DNA of 42,220 nucleotides from contig NZ_JAMJWG010000039.1 in the NCBI RefSeq assembly GCF_024435355.1, positions 1 to 42,220 on the forward strand. Direction: 5' to 3'. Within the stretch, counting starts at the first letter, position 1; each line of letters starts with the position of its first letter. Source of the stretch: Streptomyces odontomachi. Lineage in GTDB: Bacteria; Actinomycetota; Actinomycetes; Streptomycetales; Streptomycetaceae. Below, one piece after another: positions 17,358 to 26,477 of the stretch. Below the pieces are notes generated by a model that worked only from the letters and a program-made list of their open reading frames with translations, had not been told where the DNA came from and searched no databases. The position numbers and the translations under genes are program-made.

Positions 17358-20207
17358 ATGCTGGAACACGTCAAAAACAGAAAAAGAGAGCTCGCCGAGA
17401 CAGAGGAAATGCTACGCGCCAGCATGCTCGGAAGATGCCGGGTCGCGCTGGCGAGTGGCGCGGTGGGCAGCGGCAAGACCGAGCTGCTGCACGCCTTCAC
17501 CGAACGCGCCATGGAGCTGGGCGCGACCGTGCTGACCGTGCCGGCCTCCCCCACCGAGCGCAACACCCCGGCCGCCGTCCTGCGCCAGCTGCTGAGCAGC
17601 ATCGAGGCGGCGGGCGAGGACACCGGGGCCCTGCGTGACCTGCTGGAACAGTGCGGAAGCAAGGCAGCGGGCACGGCGCCCGACACATCGACGACCACCT
17701 CGGCGGCGCGCTCGACCACCGCGCCCCAAGCGGTTCCCGCGGCCTTCCTGGACGGCCTCTACCACGCGCTCGCCCGGCTTTCCGCCGCCCGGCCGCTGGT
17801 CATCGCCATCGACGATGTGCAGTACGCCGACGGCGTCTCGCTCTCCTGTCTCCGTTCGCTTATGCAGCAATTGCGCTTTGCACGCGTACTGTTCGTCCTC
17901 ACCGAGTCCGAGCACGACCAGTGGCGCAATCCGCTCTTCCGGGTGGAGTTGCTGCGCCAGCCCGGCTTCTGCCGCATCCGGCTGGCGCCCATGCCGCCGG
18001 AGGAGATCCGGAGCATGCTCTCCCAGAGCCTCGGGCCGCGTCTCGCCGCCGCCTGGAGCGACGAGTGCCGGGCCGTCAGCGGCGGCAATCCACTCCTGGT
18101 CAGGGCGCTGCTCGACGACTGCGAGATGGCCACGGCGGTCACCGGCCTGCCCCGGCCGCGCGGCGGGCTGCCGGTCGGCGACTCGTTCGGCCAGGCGGTC
18201 CTGGCCTGCCTGTACCGCGGCAACTCCACCATGCTGGCGGTGGCCCGCGCCCTGGCCCTGCTGGACACCGACGGTTCCGTGGACCTGGTCACCCGGCTGC
18301 TGGGCCTCGAGCCCGCCGAGGTCGACCAGGCCATGCGGGGGCTGGCCCATGCCGGCGTCGTCGAGGACGGGCGGCTGCGCCACGAGCGGGCCCGCGCCGC
18401 CATCGTCGAGGACCTCCCCGCGCAGCAGCGCACCGCCCTGCACCTGGCCGCGCTGCGCCTGCTGTACGAGATCGGCGCACCGGCCACCAGCGTCGCCCGC
18501 CATCTCGTGGCCGCCCGGCACACCGACGACCCGTGGGTGGTCGACGTCCTGCGGGCCGCCGCGGAACAGGAACTCCGCAGCCAGCGCCCCGAGCAGGCCA
18601 TCTCCTTCCTGGAACTGGCGGAGTCCGCGGCGTCCTCCGAGGACGACCGGCTGGAGATCGCGATGATGCTGCTGCGCGCCGAGTGGCGGGTCAACCCCGC
18701 GCTGTCCGCCGACCGTCTCACCCAGCTGATCACGGCGCTTCAGGACGGTCGGCTGGGCCGCATCCACACCGGGCTGCTGGTGTACTCGGTGCTGGTGTAC
18801 TCGCTGCTGTGGCACGGCCGGACGGACGACGTGGCCACCGTGCTCTCCCTGCTCGGCAAGTCCGCGGAGCAGTGCCCGCAGAGCGCCATGGAGCTGCATG
18901 CGCTGGTGCGCTGGCTGCGCACCTCCTATCCGGCCGCCCTCGACCAGTGGCTCTCCCCCAGCACCTCCGACCCCGGCACCCGGAGCCTGTTCAGCGCCCG
19001 CCCCCGGTCGGCCGGGCTGCTGTCCATCCTGCTCAGCGAGGGCGGTGACGCGGACGCCGCCGGCGCGGCCGAGCGGATGCTGCATCAGCTGGAGCCCGAC
19101 GAAGGCACCATCGCACCGGTCGAAAGTGCCTTGTACACGCTTATCTACGCAGGTCATCCGGACCGCACCGCCGCCTGGTGCGACCGGCTGCTGGACGGGG
19201 CGAAGGTGCAGCAGGCGCCGGTCTGGAGCGCGATGGTCTCCGCGGCCCGGGCCGAGGCCGCCATCCGGCTCGGCGACCTGGTGTCCGCCGAGTTCCACGG
19301 CACCGCGGCCCTCGACCGCCTTCCGCCCCGTGGCTGGGGCACCGCGGTGGGCGCCCCGATGGCCCCGCTGATGCTCGCCAAGAGCGCCATGGGCAAGCAC
19401 GAGGACGCCGCGGCGCTGCTCGGCCATCTGCTGCCGGGCGGCGCCATGGAGACCCGCTACGGACTGCACTACCTCTACGCACGCGGTCACCACTACCTGA
19501 TGACCAAGAAGCTCCAGGCCGCCCTCGCCGACTTCCTCATGTGCGGGGAGCTGATGGACCGCTGGAGCATCGACCTGCCCTCCATCGTGCCGTGGCGGTC
19601 CGCGGCCGCCGCCACCCTGGTGCACCTGGGCGAGCCCGAACGGGCCCGTGGTCTCGCCGAGGAGCAGCTGGTCAAGCCCTGTGCCGGGCAGTCGCGTTGC
19701 CGTGGCATCTCGCTGCGGGTGCTGGCCAGGGTCAGCGAGCGGCGGCACCGTGCGTCGATGCTGCGGGAGGCGGTCACCCACCTGCGCGGCTCCGGTGACC
19801 AGTTGGAGCTGGCGCACGCGCTGGCCGAGCTCGGCTTCGCGCATGCCGCGCTCGGGGAGGACGAGCACGCGCGCGGCGTGTTCCGCCAGGCGCTCCGGCT
19901 GGCCGACGAATGCCGTGCGGAGCCGTTGCGCAAGACGCTGCTCAGCCGGCTGCCGGACTCGCTGCCGGCCACGCCGGTCGCGCGCGCCACCCCGCACGAC
20001 GACATCATCGCGCTCAGCGAAGCCGAGGAGCGGGTCGCCACGCTCGCCTCGCTCGGCTTCACCAACCGCGAGATCGCGGGCAAGCTCTACATCACCATCA
20101 GCACCGTCGAGCAGCATCTGACCCGGGTGTACCGCAAGCTGCGGGTGCGCAGCCGCACCGAACTCCAGGCCACCCTGCGCAAGAACCCGGCGCGTGCGGC
20201 GTCCTGA
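17358..20207 (+). CDS. LAL-type (large ATP-binding LuxR) transcriptional regulator
   Basis: A 949-residue regulator, typical LAL length. Near the N terminus is an AAA-type ATPase with Walker A GAVGSGKT (34-41) and Walker B PLVIAIDDVQYAD (about residue 150). A long helical TPR-like middle follows, and the C terminus holds a LuxR/GerE helix-turn-helix with LGFTNREIAGKLYITISTVE and HLTRVYRKLRVRSR. LAL proteins are common pathway-specific activators in Streptomyces polyketide clusters, including tirandamycin-type ones. The ATG at 17358 sits 8 bases after GGGGGGA; an overlapping TTG at 17355 is less likely. It is preceded by the 700-base regulatory gap and ends 34 bases from the converging TetR gene. 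I saw no in-frame TTA codon in the parts I read, but did not check every codon. Confidence 0.94.
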   Translation: MLEHVKNRKRELAETEEMLRASMLGRCRVALASGAVGSGKTELLHAFTERAMELGATVLTVPASPTERNTPAAVLRQLLSSIEAAGEDTGALRDLLEQCGSKAAGTAPDTSTTTSAARSTTAPQAVPAAFLDGLYHALARLSAARPLVIAIDDVQYADGVSLSCLRSLMQQLRFARVLFVLTESEHDQWRNPLFRVELLRQPGFCRIRLAPMPPEEIRSMLSQSLGPRLAAAWSDECRAVSGGNPLLVRALLDDCEMATAVTGLPRPRGGLPVGDSFGQAVLACLYRGNSTMLAVARALALLDTDGSVDLVTRLLGLEPAEVDQAMRGLAHAGVVEDGRLRHERARAAIVEDLPAQQRTALHLAALRLLYEIGAPATSVARHLVAARHTDDPWVVDVLRAAAEQELRSQRPEQAISFLELAESAASSEDDRLEIAMMLLRAEWRVNPALSADRLTQLITALQDGRLGRIHTGLLVYSVLVYSLLWHGRTDDVATVLSLLGKSAEQCPQSAMELHALVRWLRTSYPAALDQWLSPSTSDPGTRSLFSARPRSAGLLSILLSEGGDADAAGAAERMLHQLEPDEGTIAPVESALYTLIYAGHPDRTAAWCDRLLDGAKVQQAPVWSAMVSAARAEAAIRLGDLVSAEFHGTAALDRLPPRGWGTAVGAPMAPLMLAKSAMGKHEDAAALLGHLLPGGAMETRYGLHYLYARGHHYLMTKKLQAALADFLMCGELMDRWSIDLPSIVPWRSAAAATLVHLGEPERARGLAEEQLVKPCAGQSRCRGISLRVLARVSERRHRASMLREAVTHLRGSGDQLELAHALAELGFAHAALGEDEHARGVFRQALRLADECRAEPLRKTLLSRLPDSLPATPVARATPHDDIIALSEAEERVATLASLGFTNREIAGKLYITISTVEQHLTRVYRKLRVRSRTELQATLRKNPARAAS

Positions 20208-20241
20208 CGGCACCCGTTCGGGAACCGGGCCACCGGCTGCG

Positions 20242-20970
20242 TCAGTAGGAGCGCTGCAACTGCTCGCGGTGGGCGTCGGCCATCTCCGTGAACATGGCGA
20301 CCACCTTGCTGTTCAGGGGGGCCAGCGCGGCGGCGGGCACGGTGTCGACCTCCAGCGAACGACGCAGCACCTCGGAGAGCAGCCGGGCCCGTTCCTCCAC
20401 CGGCAGCGCGTCCTCGTCGCTGCTGCGGGGGTCGTCCAGGAACCCCCGGGTGACGTTCACCAGGATGTGCCCGGCCTGCTTGACGGTGCGGTCCGCGCGG
20501 AGGATGCCCTGCTCGGCGACGAGCTGGAGATAGTTGGTGTTCTCCGCGAGCTCCTGCTGCGCGGAGCGCACCGAGTCGTCCCCCGCGAGGTTGCCGAGCA
20601 CCACCGGGTCGGACAGCAGCAGCGCGTTGACCAGCGGCCGGCGCGTGACCTCCAGGAAGATCAGGTACATCAGCCGGTGCGGCAGCGCCAGCTCGTCGTC
20701 CTTGCCCAGCTCCACCAGCAGCTGGTCGAAGAGCCGCAGCGCCTCACGCTGGAGCACCGCCCAGAACAACGCCTCGCGGGTCTTCCAGTGCAGGTAGACG
20801 GTGCCCTTGCCGACCCCGGCGCGGCCCGCCACGTCGTCGATCGTCACCCGGCGGTACCCGTGCAGTTCGAGCAGCTCAGCTGTGACGTCCAGGATTCGCT
20901 CCGCACGCTGCTGCCGCGCGGTGGAACCAGCGGGAAGCCGGGCGGAACTGTTCTCTCTCACGACTGACAC
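20242..20970 (-). CDS. TetR-family repressor of the adjacent exporters
   Basis: A 242-residue repressor, slightly longer than the usual 190-220. The N-terminal DNA-binding domain includes VTIDDVAGRAGVGKGTVYLH, a classic TetR helix-turn-helix; the rest is the helical ligand-binding and dimer domain. The GTG at 20970 follows GAAAG with good spacing; a TTG at 20976 in the same frame is an alternative. It is divergent from the fused ABC exporter. Its likely operators are the matching 25-bp sites at 21102-21126 and 23322-23346, one before each exporter. The likely ligand is the cluster product or an intermediate, relieving repression of export. Both the operator assignment and the ligand are inferred. 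Confidence 0.9.
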   Translation of the reverse strand: MSVVRENSSARLPAGSTARQQRAERILDVTAELLELHGYRRVTIDDVAGRAGVGKGTVYLHWKTREALFWAVLQREALRLFDQLLVELGKDDELALPHRLMYLIFLEVTRRPLVNALLLSDPVVLGNLAGDDSVRSAQQELAENTNYLQLVAEQGILRADRTVKQAGHILVNVTRGFLDDPRSSDEDALPVEERARLLSEVLRRSLEVDTVPAAALAPLNSKVVAMFTEMADAHREQLQRSY

Positions 20971-21101
20971 GACCAACTTTCACACACGATCAACCTGGGG
21001 CTGCCTGCTCAGTATGCCCCTCCGGTCCCTGCGTACCGGATCCGTGTCAGGCCGGCGTCACCGGTGGTGCGGCGGGCCGGGCGGGAGGCGCAGGAGAACA
21101 C

Positions 21102-21126
21102 TTGACTAAGGTTCGAAATTAGTCAA
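21102..21126. promoter_or_regulatory. TetR-type operator before the fused ABC exporter
   Basis: TTGACTAA and TTAGTCAA form perfect 8-bp arms around a 9-base centre containing TTCGAA. The site lies 45 bases upstream of the ABC start. A near-identical 25-bp arrangement recurs at 23322-23346 before the MFS gene. The left arm doubles as a -35-like TTGACT; no good -10 follows at normal spacing. Confidence 0.75.
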
Positions 21127-21170
21127 GCGTAGAAAACTCTCTTGTACGTCACCCGGAGGTCCGAGTTCCG

Positions 21171-23120
21171 ATGATCGAAGTACGCGGACTCAGCAAGCAC
21201 TTCGGCGACACGGTGGCCGTCGACGGTCTCGACTTCACCGTGCGCCCCGGCGAGGTCACCGGATTCCTCGGTCCGAACGGGGCCGGCAAGACCACCACCC
21301 TGCGCATGATCCTGGGCCTGGACGCCCCCACCGCCGGCACCGTCACCTTCCGCGGCAGGACCTTCGCCGAGCTGCCCGCTCCCCTGCGCGAGGTGGGCGT
21401 CCTGCTGGACGCCCGCGCGGTGCACCCCAGCCGCACCGCGGCGCAACACCTGCGCGCGCTCGCGCTGAGCAACGAGATCGACCTCGCCCGGGTGCCGCAG
21501 GTACTGGAGGCGGTGGGCCTGGAGCAGGCGGCGGACCAGCGGGCCGCCGCGTTCTCCCTCGGGATGCTGCAACGCCTGGGCCTGGCCGCCGCGCTCCTCG
21601 GCGACCCCACCACCCTGGTGCTCGACGAACCGCTCAACGGCCTCGACCCCGAGGGCATCGTCTGGTTCCGCCGTCTGATGCGCCGCCTGGCCGCCGAGGG
21701 CCGCACGGTACTGGTCTCCAGCCACCTCATGGCGGAGATGGCGCTCACCGCCGACCACCTGCTCGTGATCGGCGCGGGACGGCTGCTCGCCGACACCGGA
21801 GTCAAGGAGTTCATCGACGCCAACGCACGGGTGGAGACCATCGTCCGGACGCCCGACGCCGAGAGCTTCGGCAGCCGCCTGGCCGACGCGGGCGCGACGA
21901 TACGGCCGCTCGGTGCCGAGGAGTTCGCGGTGACCGGCCTGGAGAGCGCCAAGATCGGCGCGATGGCCGCCGCCCAGGGCGTCGAACTGCACCAGCTCGC
22001 CACCCGCCGGCGCTCGCTGGAGGAGGCGTTCATGGAGCTCACCGGCGAGACCACCGCACACGCGTCACGCGAACTCGCCCCGGGAGCAGGGGCGGAGCCC
22101 GCGTACCCGTTGCCGGAGAGCGAGCCGGCCGACCAGGGCGACCCCGAGCCCGGCGAGGACACCGCACAGCCGACGCGCCCGACCCGGCCGGAGCGCCCCG
22201 CGCAGCCGACGCAGCCCGCGCAGCCGGGGTCGTCAGGGCGAGCGGGACGAGCGGGGCGCGGCGGCTGGCGGGCGAAGCTGGGCGGAGTGCTGCCCGGGGC
22301 GCGGGCCGGACGCGGCCGCCCGGCGCGCCCGGTGTCGCGGCAGCCCGGGTTCGGCTCTGCGGTGCGCTCGGAGTGGGTCAAGCTGGTGACGTCGCGGCAG
22401 GCCCGTTTCCTGGCGCTCGGCACCGTCGTCGCAGGTGCCGGTCTCGCCGTGCTCACCAGCAACTCGGCAGCCGCCGACTACGTGACCATGTCCGCCTCCG
22501 ACCGCCTCTCCTTCGACCCCGTCGAGGTCAGCCTGCGCGGCCACCTGGTCGCCCAGCTGACGGTCAGCCTGCTCGGGGCGCTGTGCATCACCTCCGAGTA
22601 CACCACCGGGACGATCACCAGCAGCCTCACCGCGGTCCCCCAGCGCGGCCGGCTGCTGGCGGCCAAGGCGGCGGTGGTCACCGCGGTGGTCGTGCCCACG
22701 AGCCTGGCGGCGATGGTCGGCGGCTTCCTCGGCGGCCAGGCGCTGCTCGCGAAGAACGGCGCGCCGCACCTCGCGCTCACCGATCCGGAGGCACTGCGTG
22801 CGGTGCTCGGCGGCAGCGCCTACCTGACCGTCGCCGGGCTGCTGGGGCTCGGACTCGGCGGCCTGGTGCGCAGCGCCACGGGCACCACGGGTGCGCTGTT
22901 CGGCACGATGCTGATGGTGCCCGCGGTCTCGCCCGCGCTGCCCGGCAAGCTGTCGGAACTGGCCCAGAAGTACTGGCCCACGCGCGCCGGCACCCAGGTC
23001 ATGACCGTGGTGCGGGACCCGGGGCTGCTCGACCCGGCGACCGGGCTCACCGTGATGGCGGTGGTCACCGGAGGGCTGATGGGCGCCTGCTACGTCGTCT
23101 TCCGGCACCGCGACGCCTGA
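21171..23120 (+). CDS. ABC-2 type exporter with ATPase and permease fused in one polypeptide
   Basis: A 649-residue fusion. The ATPase (about 1-300) has Walker A GPNGAGKTT, signature FSLGMLQRLG, Walker B LVLDEPLNGLDPEG and the H-loop SSHLM, matching the DrrA-like drug-export subfamily. A Pro/Gly/Arg-rich linker (about 305-395) follows, with repeats such as RPTRPERPAQPTQPAQP. The rest is an ABC-2 permease domain with about six hydrophobic segments (LALGTVVAGAGLAVL, LTVSLLGALCI, MVGGFLGGQALL and a C-terminal MAVVTGGLMGACYVVF). In most Streptomyces drug exporters these are two genes (DrrA/DrrB style). The ATG at 21171 follows GGAGG. The gene sits between twin operators with the MFS exporter downstream. 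Probable role: export of, and self-resistance to, the cluster product. Confidence 0.93.
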   Translation: MIEVRGLSKHFGDTVAVDGLDFTVRPGEVTGFLGPNGAGKTTTLRMILGLDAPTAGTVTFRGRTFAELPAPLREVGVLLDARAVHPSRTAAQHLRALALSNEIDLARVPQVLEAVGLEQAADQRAAAFSLGMLQRLGLAAALLGDPTTLVLDEPLNGLDPEGIVWFRRLMRRLAAEGRTVLVSSHLMAEMALTADHLLVIGAGRLLADTGVKEFIDANARVETIVRTPDAESFGSRLADAGATIRPLGAEEFAVTGLESAKIGAMAAAQGVELHQLATRRRSLEEAFMELTGETTAHASRELAPGAGAEPAYPLPESEPADQGDPEPGEDTAQPTRPTRPERPAQPTQPAQPGSSGRAGRAGRGGWRAKLGGVLPGARAGRGRPARPVSRQPGFGSAVRSEWVKLVTSRQARFLALGTVVAGAGLAVLTSNSAAADYVTMSASDRLSFDPVEVSLRGHLVAQLTVSLLGALCITSEYTTGTITSSLTAVPQRGRLLAAKAAVVTAVVVPTSLAAMVGGFLGGQALLAKNGAPHLALTDPEALRAVLGGSAYLTVAGLLGLGLGGLVRSATGTTGALFGTMLMVPAVSPALPGKLSELAQKYWPTRAGTQVMTVVRDPGLLDPATGLTVMAVVTGGLMGACYVVFRHRDA

Positions 23121-23455
23121 CACATGGCCTGACGCGCGGCCTGACGCGACGCCACACGATGCGCGGGTGCGCGGGTGCGCGGGGTGGGGACGCGGGGACA
23201 CGACTGCACCTGCACACGCCCCCCGCGCACCCGCCCCGCGCCGCCGCAGCGCCCCAACACCCGTGCCCGAAACGCCCCCTGAACGGCCGTGAGCCGGCCG
23301 GCAAGATCGTCGCCCCTACGATTGACTAGATTTCAAATCCAGTCATACAGTGTCCGAAGAGGCTCACCACGCTATGCGGGAGTGCGCCCCGTCTTATGCA
23401 GTGCGCCTGCGGCACGACGGCGCGCGACAGCGGAGCAAGAAAGAGGAGCCATTTC
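23121..23455. other. 335-base intergenic region with the MFS promoter
   Basis: No gene is seen. The left half has short G/C-rich direct repeats (GGCCTGACGCG, GCGGGTGCGCGGGTGCGC) just after the ABC stop. The right half has the operator-promoter at 23322-23351, then a leader of about 100 bases and AAGAGGAG before the MFS start. Confidence 0.6.
23322..23351 (+). promoter_or_regulatory. MFS promoter overlapping a TetR-type operator
   Basis: A near-consensus promoter, TTGACT (23322-23327), 18 bp, TACAGT (23346-23351), encloses an inverted repeat GACTaGATTT-c-AAATCcAGTC centred at 23334. The 25-bp site (23322-23346) matches the one before the ABC gene at both outer arms and in the TTC-AA centre. 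Repressor binding here would cover the -35/-10 spacer. Confidence 0.75.
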
Positions 23456-25051
23456 ATGGCCATCGCCACGCCCTCGGAGCAGGGCCGGACGAGTCCCCCG
23501 GAGACCACCCGCGCACAGTGGTGGGCTCTGGCGGCACTCACGGCCAGCGTGCTCGTGGTCGGCCTGGACAGCTACATCCTGTACACCGCGCTGCCGACCC
23601 TCTCCTCGTCCCTGGGCGCATCCACCACCCAACTCCAGTGGATCCAGACGGCGTACACCCTGACCTGGGCCGGACTGCTGCTGCCGATCGGCAAGCTCGG
23701 CGACCGGATCGGGCTGCGCCTGATGCTGCTGGCCGGCCTGGTCGTCTTCGGTGTCTCCTCCGTGCTCGCCAGCCAGGCCGACTCGGCCGGAGCCCTGATC
23801 GCGCTGCGCGCCACGATGGGCGCCGGAGCCGCGGTGATCATGCCGATGGTGCTGGCCCTGCTGCCCGCGCTCTTCCCGGACGCGGCCGCCCGGCGCAAGG
23901 CCGTCGCGGTGACCACGATCGGGGCGATGCTCGGCCTGCCGCTCGGCCCGCTGCTGGCCGGCTGGCTGCTCACCCACTTCAGCTGGGGCTCGGTCTTCCT
24001 CATCAACGGCCCCGTCGTGCTGGCCAGCCTGATCGGCGTGTTCTTCCTGGTGCCGGAGAGCAAGGACCCGGCGAAGCCGCGGATCGACTGGCTCGGCGCC
24101 GTCCTGTCGGCGGCCGGTGTGATGGGCGTCGTCTACGGCATCATCGAGCAGCCCACGTACGGCTGGGACACCCAGGTGCTCGCCCCGCTCATCGGCGGTG
24201 TGGTGCTGATCGCCGTGTTCCTGATGTGGCAGCGCCGGGTGAGCGAACCCCTGGTCGACCTGAAGCTGCTGCGGAACCGCACCTTCACCTGGGGCACCGT
24301 CGCCTTCGCCGTCATCAGCTTCTCGATGAGCGGCATCATGTTCATCGTCAGCCCGTTCCTCCAGGTGGTCCTGGACAACGACCCGCAGGGCACCGGTCTG
24401 CGGCTGCTGCCGATGATCGGCGCGGTGCTCGCCGGCGCCGGGGTCAGCGACACGTACGCGTCCAAGTTCGGCACCAAGGCGGTCCTGCCGTTCGGCATGG
24501 TGGTCAGCGCGGTCGGCCTGGTCCTGCTCACGCTGGTGCACGCGGACAGCGGCTACGGCCCGGTCGCCCTGGCGCTGGTGGTCTTCGGACTCGGCCTCGG
24601 TGTGAGCATGCCGCTCGCGGCCGACAGCGTACTCGACGCGCTGGCCCCCGAGCAGACCGGCATGGGCAACGCGCTGTCACGGACGATGCAGAGCTTCGGC
24701 TCCGCGCTCGGCGCCGCCAGCCTCGGCAGCCTGCTCAACGGCGCCTTCCGGGGCAGGCTCGACGGCACGCTGGACACCCTCGGCCTGACCGGCGCCGCGC
24801 ACGACGGTGCGCGTTCCGGGATCGCCGGCGCCCACACCGTCGCCGCCCACCTGCCCGGGCAGGCCGCCCGGACCCTGGCCGAGGCCGCCAACCGCGCGTA
24901 CGCCCACGGCATGCTGGAGGCGGCCGTCACCAGCGCCACCATGTCCGTGCTCGGCGGCCTGCTGGTCTTCTGGCTGCTGCCCAAGGTCGCCGCCACCCCG
25001 TCGGCGAAGACCACGGAGATGGCCATGGCCGCCGCTTCCCCCGACCGCTGA
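23456..25051 (+). CDS. MFS drug exporter, DHA2 (14-TM, EmrB/QacA) family
   Basis: A 531-residue membrane protein whose length and pattern of hydrophobic segments fit 14 transmembrane helices. Motif A is GKLGDRIGLRLML in the loop after TM2, and the antiporter motif C region reads GAMLGLPLGPLLAGWLL in TM5. It uses the proton gradient to expel small lipophilic compounds. The ATG at 23456 follows AAGAGGAG and starts MAIATPSEQG; upstream in-frame starts lack a ribosome site. It is controlled by its own operator-promoter at 23322-23351, shared in type with the ABC exporter, and is followed by a strong terminator. Probable role: product export and self-resistance. Confidence 0.95.
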   Translation: MAIATPSEQGRTSPPETTRAQWWALAALTASVLVVGLDSYILYTALPTLSSSLGASTTQLQWIQTAYTLTWAGLLLPIGKLGDRIGLRLMLLAGLVVFGVSSVLASQADSAGALIALRATMGAGAAVIMPMVLALLPALFPDAAARRKAVAVTTIGAMLGLPLGPLLAGWLLTHFSWGSVFLINGPVVLASLIGVFFLVPESKDPAKPRIDWLGAVLSAAGVMGVVYGIIEQPTYGWDTQVLAPLIGGVVLIAVFLMWQRRVSEPLVDLKLLRNRTFTWGTVAFAVISFSMSGIMFIVSPFLQVVLDNDPQGTGLRLLPMIGAVLAGAGVSDTYASKFGTKAVLPFGMVVSAVGLVLLTLVHADSGYGPVALALVVFGLGLGVSMPLAADSVLDALAPEQTGMGNALSRTMQSFGSALGAASLGSLLNGAFRGRLDGTLDTLGLTGAAHDGARSGIAGAHTVAAHLPGQAARTLAEAANRAYAHGMLEAAVTSATMSVLGGLLVFWLLPKVAATPSAKTTEMAMAAASPDR

Positions 25052-25139
25052 CCCACCCAGACACGAAGGCGCCCGCGCCCCCACCCCCGTTGGGAGCGGT
25101 CGCCTTCGGCCCGGCCCGAAATCCCCCGACGGGTCGGTG

Positions 25140-25173
25140 AAAGGCGACCGGCGGCCGAGCGCCGGTCGCCTTT
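25140..25173 (+). terminator. Rho-independent terminator after the MFS gene
   Basis: A perfect 14-bp stem, AAAGGCGACCGGCG against its complement, has a 6-base loop and is followed by CCTTTTCCCC. It lies 89 bases past the MFS stop. It can also serve the converging lipoprotein gene, whose stop is at 25244. Confidence 0.85.
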
Positions 25174-25243
25174 CCTTTTCCCCTCTTCCCCTCTCACCCG
25201 GGCGTCCGCCGCGCCCGGACACCGGTCGCGCACCGACGGCTCG

Positions 25244-25897
25244 TCACTGCTTGCCGGTGCCGACGGGGTCCACCATGACCTTGTCGCCGGTGTCGGCGGA
25301 GACCGGGACGCTGAAGCTGACCGACAGGGCCTTGTAGTGGGTCTCGTTGGGCGGGGTGACGTGCAGGGCGCTGACGTACACGCCGGTCCCACCGGAGTTG
25401 TTCGGCGGGTAGTGCAGGGTGAAGCGGGTCGTGTCGCCGGTCTGGAGGGCGACGCCCGGCGCTGCGAGGGTGCTGCGGTTGGCGCTGAGCGGCTCGGAGG
25501 TGTCCTGGGACATCAGGTCGACCCCGGGGAAGCCCTTGAGCGAGCAGGCCTCGCCGGTGTTCTTGAGGCTGATGATGAGCTCGCCCTCGCCCATCCCGTG
25601 GGAGGAGCTGAAGGCGAGGTTCGCGGTCTTGCACGTCCCGGTGGTGACCTGCCCGCCACCGCTGCCGTCCGCGGACCCCCCGTCGGCGGACTCGCCGGCG
25701 CTGCTCGTGTCGCTGCCGCTGCCGCTGTCGTCCGATGCGTCGCTGCCGCCCGAGGTCTGGTCGGTCGAGCCGCCCGAGGACGCGGCGGAGGAGGCGGAGT
25801 CGTTCGCACCCGCGGCGTCGTCGTCGCCCTGGCAGGCGGTGAGCGAGAGGCTCGCGGCGAGGGCCAGGGCGGCGAGGGTGATCTTCTGAACGCGCAT
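25244..25897 (-). CDS. Secreted lipoprotein with DUF4232-like domain
   Basis: A 217-residue predicted surface lipoprotein. The signal peptide ends in the lipobox SLTAC, with Cys22 as the lipidated residue. A low-complexity Ser/Gly/Asp/Thr-rich spacer (about 23-85) follows, then a compact domain (about 88-217) starting TCKTANLAFS and containing SLKNTGEACSLKGFPGV, the pattern of DUF4232 proteins. The ATG at 25897 follows AGGAAG. Function is unknown; such proteins are common on Streptomyces surfaces. It converges on the MFS gene and is separated from it by a terminator, so a cluster role is doubtful. Confidence 0.9.
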   Translation of the reverse strand: MRVQKITLAALALAASLSLTACQGDDDAAGANDSASSAASSGGSTDQTSGGSDASDDSGSGSDTSSAGESADGGSADGSGGGQVTTGTCKTANLAFSSSHGMGEGELIISLKNTGEACSLKGFPGVDLMSQDTSEPLSANRSTLAAPGVALQTGDTTRFTLHYPPNNSGGTGVYVSALHVTPPNETHYKALSVSFSVPVSADTGDKVMVDPVGTGKQ

Positions 25898-26477
25898 CGT
25901 TTCTTCCTTTGCGTGACGGGTCGGTGCCGTGGGCTCGGTATGAGCGAGCGTTGCTGACCAGCCAGAGCGGCTCGGCGAAGGCCACGTTCCGCCCCACCGA
26001 CCCCGGATACCTGCCTGTGACACACGACTGCGCGCGGCTGCGGGGAACCACCGCCGGCGCCCACCCTCCGACGCCGCTCGCGCACCCGGCGCCCGTATCG
26101 CCGTTCGGCCCGGAAAACGGGGCCTCGGGCGGCACTCGGGACGTCTCGCCGGTGCGCGCGCCGCACCCCGGAGAGCCGGTTTCGGCGGCCGTCGCGGTGA
26201 CTCTCCACGCCGCTCGACCGCTGGTACCGACCTGTGACCGGCCGACCATTGATCGGCACCGCCGCCACGACCTCTCCACCCCACCCACCTCCTTCCCCCG
26301 CTGACCGGCCGCCCCGAACTGCCTGGCCCGCGCACCCGACGCGGCCTAGAGTGGGCCTACTTCGACGAGACGTTCCCCAGAAGCACGCCGCAGAGCGGGC
26401 GCGTCCCACCTCGCCGAGCGAGGTGCCGGAGGGGCGGCAGCGGACTTTGTCGACCCTTCCTACCGGAGGTCCTCTTC
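25898..26477. other. 580-base gene-free divergent region
   Basis: This separates the leftward lipoprotein from the rightward luciferase-like gene. Frames that are open here have no ribosome site and an unusual, compositionally driven protein sequence, so I call no gene. A TAGAGT box near 26346 could be part of the promoter for the rightward gene. No strong repeats were seen. Confidence 0.5.

Noticed and set aside
17412..20213. A 933-residue open frame opposite the LAL regulator
   Set aside because: It has low-complexity composition and no recognisable motif; the plus strand encodes Walker motifs and a LuxR helix-turn-helix.
25909..26304. A 131-residue open frame in the gap before the luciferase-like gene
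   Set aside because: It has no ribosome site, a biased composition, and overlaps the promoter area of the lipoprotein.
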